Shown here: positions 1-4,929 of the stretch, one piece after another
How the letters are laid out: each line of letters begins with the position of its first letter
How positions within the stretch are numbered: position 1 is the first letter of the stretch
DNA from: RGIG4608 sp045635885
Lineage (GTDB): Bacteria > Bacillota > Clostridia > Oscillospirales > CAG-272
Length of the DNA stretch: 10,112 nucleotides
Reading direction: 5' to 3'
Assembly: GCA_045635885.1 (NCBI GenBank)
Contig: JAZTWO010000043.1
Span: 1-10,112 of the forward strand
Made by a program: the position numbers and the translations under genes
Notes under the pieces: generated by a model
Databases searched by the model: none
Told to the model about the DNA's origin: nothing
What the model saw: the letters and a program-made list of their open reading frames with translations, nothing else

Positions 1-1
1 G

Positions 2-61
2 GAGAAAACCATGAAAGCAAAGAAAAAATATTCGTTTGCCTTTCACCGCTATAGGCGATGA
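2..61 (+). CDS. End of an open frame at the window edge, or a 16-codon small ORF
   Basis: A frame open from the window edge ends in TGA at 59-61. Its last codons give a very basic tail (MKAKKKYSF... ending HRYRR). It could be the C-terminus of a gene that begins outside the window. It could also be a self-contained 16-codon peptide starting at ATG 11, since GGAG at 1-4 sits 6 nt upstream. The sequence cannot decide between the two, and no function is recognised. The promoter of the next gene begins 12 nt after the stop, and no terminator is visible between them. Confidence 0.3.
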   Translation, partial: EKTMKAKKKYSFAFHRYRR

Positions 62-73
62 TTTTTAAAAAAC

Positions 74-102
74 TTGACAAGACACATTTTGTGTGCTACT
101 AT
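74..102 (+). promoter_or_regulatory. Sigma-A promoter of the lipoprotein genes
   Basis: The -35 box TTGACA (74-79) and the -10 box TACTAT (97-102) are separated by 17 nt, with an extended -10 TG at 94-95. Transcription should start near 109. A small inverted repeat ACACA-TTT-TGTGT (82-94) lies in the spacer and could be an operator, but it is short. The promoter also rules out the GTG/ATG codons at 93 and 108 as starts of the next gene. Confidence 0.85.
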
Positions 103-134
103 TAATTATGGAAAACAGGAAGGAGATTTTAACT

Positions 135-914
135 ATGAAAAACAAAACTTTAAAGCTTATCTCAAAAGCCCTGCTCGTTATAATTTTAGCGACGAGTGTT
201 TCGCTTTCTCTCGCGTCATGTATATTATGGAGTTTCAGTATGAATAGAACAATAAGTTTTGAATCTCACGAGGAATTGTTAGAATTTGTTGAAGAATATA
301 ACTCTAAAAACGATGGATTTGTTTATACATTCGTTTCGTTTGATTTTGATGATTGCGATAATATTGAAACTTATGAGTATACATTTAACACTATATCGAG
401 ATTTAGAAGAAAGTTATTAAACGAAGATATTGTGCCCCTAAAACTCTACGATAAAGATCATTCCAAGGGCTTTGGGTTTGGTTGCAAAATGATTTTTTAT
501 ATGAATGATGTTTCTTTAAATGAGGATCCAAGTAATACATATAAAATAACCTGTCTTTTTGGAACGAAAGATGATTATAATTTTTACCAAGATGATGATA
601 TTTCAATAAATTTTGAAGTTATTTATAATTTTGAAAATATTGAAGAGATATATAGAGATTCAGACGAATTAAAAAAACGCTATCATGATATTAAATATTT
701 CAAAGATTGTTTTGCTGACTTGACAAGTTTTAATCGAGAGAGTTTATCTTATGATAAATACTACAACTATCTGTATGTATATAACATTCAAGTAAATGGT
801 GTAAATGAAATTGAAGTTCAAATTGCATCAGAAACCGAACTAACACAAGAAAAACTCGACGAAATCACTCAACTTTTGATGGATAATATCGTAATTATTA
901 ACACGGAGGTGTAA
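135..914 (+). CDS. Putative lipoprotein, paralogue A of a tandem pair
   Basis: Predicted 259-residue secreted lipoprotein of unknown function. The start at 135 is chosen because AAGGAG (120-125) lies 9 nt upstream, while earlier in-frame starts fall in the promoter. The N-terminus has a basic n-region (MKNKTLK), a hydrophobic core at residues 11-26, and a lipobox LASC with the lipidated cysteine at about residue 29. The mature part is rich in Asp, Asn, Tyr and Phe, with no second membrane segment and no catalytic motif I recognise. A segment SKNDGFVYTFVSFDFD (about 56-71) and the C-terminus TQEKLDEI..LLMDNIVIINTEV are shared with the next gene. Its stop codon overlaps the ribosome-binding site of that gene, so the two are co-transcribed. 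It would be a substrate for Lgt. The family is not recognised. Confidence 0.85.
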   Translation: MKNKTLKLISKALLVIILATSVSLSLASCILWSFSMNRTISFESHEELLEFVEEYNSKNDGFVYTFVSFDFDDCDNIETYEYTFNTISRFRRKLLNEDIVPLKLYDKDHSKGFGFGCKMIFYMNDVSLNEDPSNTYKITCLFGTKDDYNFYQDDDISINFEVIYNFENIEEIYRDSDELKKRYHDIKYFKDCFADLTSFNRESLSYDKYYNYLYVYNIQVNGVNEIEVQIASETELTQEKLDEITQLLMDNIVIINTEV

Positions 915-917
915 AGT

Positions 918-1616
918 ATGAAAACCAAAACATTAAAGCTCATCTCAAAAGCCCTGCTCGTAATAATTTTAGCGACGAGTGTTTTGAGTTTGTCTTCGTG
1001 CGGAGGTCCTAATATATTTGGCTACTATAATAATCAATCATGTTCCGAAGAGTATTATTCCCACAAGGAATTTCAGAATTTTATTGAAAAATACAACTCC
1101 AAAAATGACGGTTTCGTTGCAACTTTTATATCATTCGATTTTGATTCCAACGAAAATATCACAAACAAATGTTATAGATGGGGAAAGCAACTCAAATTGA
1201 ATAAATATTTCGATGTAATGTTTGACAAATATCAAGATTATATCGGTATAGGAATGTATTTTTATATGAATGGCTTTGACGAAAAAGGTGATTTGGTAGA
1301 TAATAAATATCAGATTTTTTGCGTATATTCTTATGGTAAAATAAATTTTAATTTTGATAAGAATGATGAAATAGTCTTGATGAAATTTGATGAAAATTCC
1401 ACTCCGATTTACTTTAATGAACTTAAATCTATGTATTTTTATAATCCAACGTCATTGACATATAATTATGCGCAGTCCTATTGTTTGAATGTAAATGGTA
1501 TAAAAATTATGGAAATATCGATTGCATCTTTAGATGAAACAATTAGTCAAGAAAAGTTAGACGAAATTTGCCAGCTTTTGATGGATAATATCGTGATTAT
1601 TAATACAGAGGTGTAA
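918..1616 (+). CDS. Putative lipoprotein, paralogue B of a tandem pair
   Basis: A 232-residue predicted lipoprotein, paralogous to the gene just upstream. GGAGGT (905-910), embedded in the 3' end of that gene, is its ribosome-binding site, with ATG at 918, 3 nt after the preceding stop. The signal peptide is nearly identical to the upstream copy, with lipobox LSSC and cysteine at about residue 28. The C-terminal 20 residues are also almost the same. The region SKNDGFVATFISFDFD matches the upstream copy, and the middle has diverged strongly, including a net loss of about 27 residues. Mature sequence is Tyr/Asn/Asp rich with no known catalytic motif. It is probably translated from the same mRNA as its neighbour. 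Function is unknown; a cell-surface binding or sensing role is only a guess. Confidence 0.85.
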   Translation: MKTKTLKLISKALLVIILATSVLSLSSCGGPNIFGYYNNQSCSEEYYSHKEFQNFIEKYNSKNDGFVATFISFDFDSNENITNKCYRWGKQLKLNKYFDVMFDKYQDYIGIGMYFYMNGFDEKGDLVDNKYQIFCVYSYGKINFNFDKNDEIVLMKFDENSTPIYFNELKSMYFYNPTSLTYNYAQSYCLNVNGIKIMEISIASLDETISQEKLDEICQLLMDNIVIINTEV

Positions 1617-1619
1617 TTT

Positions 1620-1694
1620 ATGAAAAAAATACATATCAATATTATTGATAATATTGATGGTTTTGTTTACGAAGATTATACTTATTGTGAATAA
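1620..1694 (+). CDS. 24-codon mini-ORF, possible remnant of a third paralogue
   Basis: ATG at 1620 follows a duplicated junction (AGAGGTGTAATTTATG) equivalent to the one that starts the second lipoprotein gene. The ORF ends in TAA at 1692-1694, just before the terminator at 1701. The peptide begins MKKIHINII and contains DGFVY. That motif also occurs in both lipoproteins as DGFVY or DGFVA, and the underlying DNA (gatggNtttgtttaY) matches well. This suggests the start of a third copy joined to a short internal piece by a deletion. It lacks a signal peptide and lipobox. It could equally be a short functional peptide or untranslated debris. Confidence 0.4.
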   Translation: MKKIHINIIDNIDGFVYEDYTYCE

Positions 1695-1700
1695 AAATAT

Positions 1701-1728
1701 CCCCCGACGGTGTCGGGGGATTGGTTTT
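1701..1728. terminator. Bidirectional rho-independent terminator
   Basis: CCCCCGAC (1701-1708) pairs perfectly with GTCGGGGG (1712-1719) around a 3-nt loop. On the plus strand TTGGTTTTT follows. On the minus strand ATATTTTTATT follows. It lies between two convergent units, the lipoprotein genes and the minus-strand gene ending at 1736, so it can serve both. Confidence 0.85.
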
Positions 1729-1735
1729 TAAAAGA

Positions 1736-2389
1736 TTATACGTTTTTCATTTGTTCTATAAAGGAAGAAAGTGAAATAAAAAATGTATTATCGTTAAAAT
1801 TTTTAAATTTTGGCGAATCTGCCGCCTGCGAGGAATTTTGGAAAAAAGTTGGAACAAGCTCGTCACAAATTATACTTATTTTTGAAAGCGCATGCGAGAG
1901 AGTGTTTTTGTGCGCCGCAATTTTAGAAATTTCAAACGAAAATTCGTTATCTATTTTAATTATTTCATTAGCATATTTTTCATTTTTACCCAATGCCGCC
2001 TTGTAGGGAAGAAAATCTGCATATTTTTGCAAGATTTTTGCCCTTTGCCCCTCAACTCTCAAAATTTCGTTTGAAATTTCAATCGAAAGGGAATAAAGCC
2101 CCTTGCGAAGCTTGGCAATATCATTTATTTTCTCAAAATATATCGGAATAAGCGCATCAATTTCTTCTTTTTTTAGATTTTCAGAGAAAAATGAATCACT
2201 TTTTGCAAATTCAGTTAATTTTTCGCAACAAAAAATCATCTTTTCTTTTGTGTTTTGTATCTTTTCATCAAAGATATTTTCCAAGCGTGTGCTTTCAACT
2301 TCAAAATTGAGTTCAACCTCGTCCTGCCCTAAAAGCGACAAATATTTTTGATGCTGATCTTGTGTCAAGCTTAAAATAAGTGCTTCCAT
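1736..2389 (-). CDS. Hypothetical helical (coiled-coil-like) cytoplasmic protein
   Basis: A 217-residue protein that I do not recognise. The start at 2389 (MEALILSL) is chosen because AAGGAGA (2394-2400) lies just upstream; the upstream in-frame ATGs overlap that site. It has no signal peptide, membrane segment or lipobox. It is rich in Glu, Lys, Ile, Leu and Asn and looks almost entirely alpha-helical, with heptad-like stretches such as KQ-free segments around residues 45-130 (KMIFCCEKLTEFA, then KINDIAKLRKGLYSLSIEI). The C-terminal 30 residues look less ordered. A FlgN-like chaperone fold is conceivable from the helical character but not supported by any motif or flagellar neighbour. It has its own promoter at 2416-2444 and ends at the convergent terminator. 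It sits downstream of the ffh operon but is not part of it. Confidence 0.75.
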   Translation of the reverse strand: MEALILSLTQDQHQKYLSLLGQDEVELNFEVESTRLENIFDEKIQNTKEKMIFCCEKLTEFAKSDSFFSENLKKEEIDALIPIYFEKINDIAKLRKGLYSLSIEISNEILRVEGQRAKILQKYADFLPYKAALGKNEKYANEIIKIDNEFSFEISKIAAHKNTLSHALSKISIICDELVPTFFQNSSQAADSPKFKNFNDNTFFISLSSFIEQMKNV

Positions 2390-2415
2390 AAATTCTCCTT
2401 TCATCATTTTACTAT

Positions 2416-2444
2416 ATTATAATAAAAAACCCGACCATAGTCAA
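2416..2444 (-). promoter_or_regulatory. Sigma-A promoter of the hypothetical helical gene
   Basis: Read on the minus strand, the -35 box TTGACT (2439-2444) and the -10 box TATAAT (2416-2421) are 17 nt apart. The 5' leader would be about 20 nt. The -35 box falls in the loop of the terminator hairpin at 2424-2457, so the two signals overlap. Confidence 0.75.
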
Positions 2445-2457
2445 GGTCGAGTTTTTT
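2424..2457. terminator. Rho-independent terminator of the ylxM-ffh-rpsP-khpA operon
   Basis: The arms 2424-2436 (AAAAAACCCGACC) and 2445-2457 (GGTCGAGTTTTTT) pair with a single C/A mismatch around an 8-nt loop. On the minus strand the hairpin is followed by TTTTTTATT and lies 13 nt past the khpA stop, as expected for the end of that operon. The symmetric A/T arms would let it work on both strands. Confidence 0.85.
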
Positions 2458-2470
2458 ATTTGTAAACGAA

Positions 2471-2707
2471 TTATTTAATTTCAACGTTTACTTTCTTGCC
2501 GCAATTTACAGATGCTGCTTTAATTACAGATCTGATAGCTTTTGCGATCTTTCCGTTTTTGCCGATAACCATTCCCATATCCTCGGGTGCAACGTTGAGG
2601 GAGAGGGTAATGCTACGGTCATCTTCAGTAAGGATAACGGTAACCTCATCAGGATTGTCAACAATCGCTTTTGCGATGTCTGTCAAAATCTGCTTCAAAT
2701 CCGTCAT
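2471..2707 (-). CDS. khpA: KhpA-type small KH-domain RNA-binding protein
   Basis: A 78-residue protein that is essentially one type II KH domain. The RNA-binding loop GxxG is visible as GKNG at residues 49-52 within MVIGKNGKIAKAIR. In Firmicutes, KhpA (YlqC in Bacillus) binds RNA, usually with the Jag/KhpB partner, and influences cell elongation and small-RNA metabolism. Its place after rpsP is the standard one. AGGAGA lies 5 nt before ATG 2707 on the minus strand, and 19 nt separate it from the rpsP stop. The length is that of the family. It is the last gene of the operon, with a terminator directly downstream. Confidence 0.93.
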   Translation of the reverse strand: MTDLKQILTDIAKAIVDNPDEVTVILTEDDRSITLSLNVAPEDMGMVIGKNGKIAKAIRSVIKAASVNCGKKVNVEIK

Positions 2708-2726
2708 CGTTATCTCCTGCCTTTAA

Positions 2727-2972
2727 TTAGTCAACGATGTTGCTCTTCTTAAGCAAGGATTTAACAGTGTCTGTGGGCTGTGCGCCATTAGCGAGCCACT
2801 TCTTTGCCTTATCAGCGTCAATTTTGATTTCAGCGGGCTCAGTAATGGGGTTGTAGTAACCGATTTCTTCGATGAAACGACCATCTCTGGGGTAGCGGCT
2901 ATCTGCAACAACTACACGATAAAAGGGTGCTTTCTTCTGACCCATTCTTCTAAGTCTGATTTTTACTGCCAT
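2727..2972 (-). CDS. rpsP: 30S ribosomal protein S16
   Basis: An 81-residue protein with the S16 signature: MAVKIRLRRMGQKKAPFYR at the N-terminus, then VVADSRYPRDGRFIEEIGYYNP and WLANGAQPTDTVKSLL. S16 is a primary 16S rRNA-binding protein needed for 30S assembly in the 5' domain. GGAGG (2982-2986, minus strand) lies 9 nt before the ATG. The gene sits 65 nt after the ffh stop; that gap is AT-rich and shows no convincing promoter, so it is likely expressed from the ylxM promoter, with translation set by its own strong ribosome-binding site. Length and motifs are normal. Confidence 0.97.
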   Translation of the reverse strand: MAVKIRLRRMGQKKAPFYRVVVADSRYPRDGRFIEEIGYYNPITEPAEIKIDADKAKKWLANGAQPTDTVKSLLKKSNIVD

Positions 2973-3037
2973 GATAATATTCCTCCAAGAATAAAAATAA
3001 ATTATTTTTTGTTTTTGTTAATATAAAAAGTCCTTAA

Positions 3038-4387
3038 TTAAAAGGGCATTTTCATTCCACGTCTGCCAAATCCCATCTTTTTAAGCTTTTTGGGATCTGA
3101 AAATTGCTTCATCATCTTTTTCATCTGTTCAAACTGACGAAGAAGCTTGTTAACTTCCTCAACACTAGTGCCGCTTCCTTTAGCGATACGGATCTTGCGA
3201 GAGGAGTTGATGATTTCGGGATTAACACGCTCTTCCATTGTCATAGAGCGAATAATTGCCTCCATGTGCGCCATCGCCTTTTCATCAACCTTAACGTCCT
3301 TAAGCGCACCCGCATTCATACCGGGCATCATGCTAAGCATTTGTTCAACGCCGCCCATGTTACGAAGCTGCTGGAATTGATCAAGGAAATCGTCAAGCGT
3401 AAACTTTTGTTGGCGAATTTTCTGTTCAAGCTCTGCGCTCTTCTTTTCGTCATAAGCTTCTTGAGCTTTTTCGATAAGAGAGAGCACGTCACCCATACCA
3501 AGAATTCTTGATGCCATTCTTTCGGGGTGGAAGGGCTCAATTGTGTCGAGCTTTTCGCCCGTACCGATAAATTTAATGGGTTTACCCGTAACGTGCTTGA
3601 TGGAAAGAGCCGCACCGCCTCTTGTATCACCGTCGAGCTTTGTAAGAACAACACCCGTGATATCAAGGAGCTCGTTAAAGGTCTCTGCAACGTTAACTGC
3701 GTCCTGACCGATCATAGCGTCAACCGTAAGAAGAATTTCTGTGGGTTTAACTTCTGATTTAATGGACTTAAGCTCGTTCATAAGCTCCTCGTCGATATGC
3801 AAACGACCTGCGGTATCAATAAATACCATATCATAGCCCTTTTGCTTTGCATAAGCAACGCCTTCTTTGGCGATTGTAACGGGTGAAACCTTATCTCCCA
3901 TTGTGAAAACGGGAATATCGAGCTTTTCGCCAACTATCTGCAACTGCTTAATAGCGGCGGGACGGTAGATGTCACAAGCAACGAGCAAGGGGTGCTTGCC
4001 CTGCTTTTTATAAAGACCGGCGAGCTTACCTGCATGGGTAGTTTTACCTGCACCCTGAAGACCAACCATCATAATAACGGTGGGGGGAGCAGAGGCAATA
4101 GTCAATTTAGACTGTGTGCCGCCCATAAGGTTAATAAGCTCTTCATTAACGATTTTAACGATTTGTTGCGCAGGGAGAAGGGATTCAAGCACCTCTTCGC
4201 CTACCGCACGTTCTGAAACGGTATTAACAAAGCTTTTAACAACCTTAAAGTTAACGTCTGCTTCAAGAAGAGCAAGCTTTATTTCTCTCATTCCAACTTT
4301 AACATCTTCGGGGGTGAGTTTACCTTTGTTTTTGAATTTTTTGAACGCATTGTTTAGCTTGTCGCTAAGGCTTTCAAACATTCCCAT
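3038..4387 (-). CDS. ffh: Signal recognition particle GTPase Ffh (SRP54)
   Basis: A 449-residue SRP54 protein that binds 4.5S/scRNA and signal sequences and delivers nascent chains to FtsY at the membrane. The N domain (residues 1-95, with the helix carrying EIKLALLEADV) precedes the G domain: P-loop GLQGAGKTT (109-117), DTAGR (191-195) and TKLDGDTRGG (249-258). The methionine-rich M domain begins near residue 325 and includes MMPGMN, the RNA-contact segment with GSGT (404-407) and MKKMMKQF. AGGAGG (4395-4400) is 7 nt before the ATG at 4387. TTG 4393 is too close, and the ATG at 4381 (MFESLSD, the canonical beginning) is 13 nt away, so either ATG might be used. It starts 20 nt after the ylxM stop. 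Length is typical. Confidence 0.97.
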   Translation of the reverse strand: MGMFESLSDKLNNAFKKFKNKGKLTPEDVKVGMREIKLALLEADVNFKVVKSFVNTVSERAVGEEVLESLLPAQQIVKIVNEELINLMGGTQSKLTIASAPPTVIMMVGLQGAGKTTHAGKLAGLYKKQGKHPLLVACDIYRPAAIKQLQIVGEKLDIPVFTMGDKVSPVTIAKEGVAYAKQKGYDMVFIDTAGRLHIDEELMNELKSIKSEVKPTEILLTVDAMIGQDAVNVAETFNELLDITGVVLTKLDGDTRGGAALSIKHVTGKPIKFIGTGEKLDTIEPFHPERMASRILGMGDVLSLIEKAQEAYDEKKSAELEQKIRQQKFTLDDFLDQFQQLRNMGGVEQMLSMMPGMNAGALKDVKVDEKAMAHMEAIIRSMTMEERVNPEIINSSRKIRIAKGSGTSVEEVNKLLRQFEQMKKMMKQFSDPKKLKKMGFGRRGMKMPF

Positions 4388-4407
4388 ATGCAAACCTCCT
4401 GAATGTA

Positions 4408-4740
4408 TTATTTAATTATTTTGGCAATCTCCTCAATTTCCTTTTGGATTTCGGGATTAACGCCACCGTTTTCTGCAATACGGAGCATATTGTCAGAGTG
4501 GAATTTAAGCGCACTCATTTTTTGAGCAAGGCCTAATTTTTCTTCAAGAAAGAAAATTTCCTCTTCAGCTTTTTTGATAAGGTCACGCACACCCTGACGT
4601 GAAATGCCGATTTGGTCAGCGATTTCGGAAAGGGATAAGTCCTCGTTATAATACATATCAAGAACTTCCTTTTTTCGCTCGGTCAAAACGTCGCCGTAGA
4701 AATCGAGCAGATATGCTTTTTTTAAGTCCTTTTCAAACAT
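4408..4740 (-). CDS. ylxM: YlxM/p13-like helix-turn-helix protein, SRP-associated
   Basis: A 110-residue protein of the UPF0122 (YlxM/p13) family. A sigma-factor region-4-like helix-turn-helix is visible at residues 35-60 (LSLSEIADQIGISRQGVRDL) after ERKKEVLDMYY. The C-terminal half is helical. In streptococci and mycoplasmas YlxM associates with SRP and modulates its GTPase activity, and it nearly always lies directly before ffh, as here. The start at 4740 (MFEKDLKKAY) has GGAG 6 nt upstream. A longer frame to 4767 would begin inside the inverted repeat at the transcription start and is not chosen. It is the first gene of the operon. Whether it binds DNA, for instance the adjacent palindrome, is unknown. 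Confidence 0.92.
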   Translation of the reverse strand: MFEKDLKKAYLLDFYGDVLTERKKEVLDMYYNEDLSLSEIADQIGISRQGVRDLIKKAEEEIFFLEEKLGLAQKMSALKFHSDNMLRIAENGGVNPEIQKEIEEIAKIIK

Positions 4741-4755
4741 AAGCAACTCCAAATA

Positions 4756-4780
4756 TGTGTAAAGCAAAATACTTTACACA
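4756..4780. promoter_or_regulatory. Perfect 9-bp inverted repeat at the ylxM transcription start (candidate operator)
   Basis: TGTGTAAAG (4756-4764) and CTTTACACA (4772-4780) are perfect inverted copies around CAAAATA. The repeat begins at the inner edge of the -10 box and covers the predicted start near 4773. Only part would be transcribed, which favours a DNA operator over an RNA hairpin. No known regulator box is assigned. Confidence 0.6.
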
Positions 4781-4808
4781 GTATATCATAACACCTTCAA
4801 AATGTCAA
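4780..4808 (-). promoter_or_regulatory. Sigma-A promoter of the ylxM-ffh-rpsP-khpA operon
   Basis: On the minus strand, TTGACA (4803-4808) and TATACT (4780-4785) are 17 nt apart, with an extended -10 TG just upstream of the -10 box (TGATATACT). This is close to a perfect sigma-A promoter and fits strong housekeeping expression. Confidence 0.88.
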
Positions 4809-4830
4809 TAGCTTTTGCTAAAAAAATTAA

Positions 4831-4854
4831 TAAAAAAATAAAAAAATAAAAAAA
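4831..4854. repeat. Three tandem 8-bp A-tract units between divergent promoters
   Basis: Three exact copies of TAAAAAAA stand in a row, preceded by another A-run at 4820-4826. They lie between the divergent ylxM and yfmF promoters, upstream of both -35 boxes. A-tracts of this kind bend DNA and can act as UP-like elements; slippage could also make the copy number variable. Confidence 0.7.
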
Positions 4855-4866
4855 TAACGTAATCTA

Positions 4867-4895
4867 TTGCAAAATCAATAAAAATAGTGTACAAT
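4867..4895 (+). promoter_or_regulatory. Sigma-A promoter of the yfmF-yfmH-lgt-folD-cyclase unit
   Basis: TTGCAA (4867-4872) and TACAAT (4890-4895) are separated by 17 nt. Transcription would start near 4902, about 28 nt before the first start codon. It is weaker than the divergent promoter because the -35 box departs from consensus. Confidence 0.65.
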
Positions 4896-4929
4896 AAATT
4901 AATTATACCTATTAAGAGAGAATATAAAG

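Noticed and set aside
93..134. Earlier in-frame starts (GTG 93, ATG 108) for the first lipoprotein
   Set aside because: They lie in or right at the promoter -10 and transcription start, without a ribosome-binding site. ATG 135 has AAGGAG at the right distance and gives a normal signal peptide.
1736..2389. FlgN-type flagellar chaperone
   Set aside because: Only helical composition suggests it. No motif or flagellar neighbour supports the name.
3104..3757. Plus-strand open frames opposite ffh
   Set aside because: They are antisense shadows of the Ffh coding sequence, with no ribosome-binding sites or recognisable products.
4741..4767. Nine extra N-terminal residues on YlxM
   Set aside because: The start would sit within the inverted repeat by the transcription start, with no leader room. 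ATG 4740 has GGAG and gives the family length.
4831..4854. CRISPR-like repeat array
   Set aside because: It is an 8-bp A-tract microsatellite without spacers. No CRISPR repeats or cas genes occur in the window.
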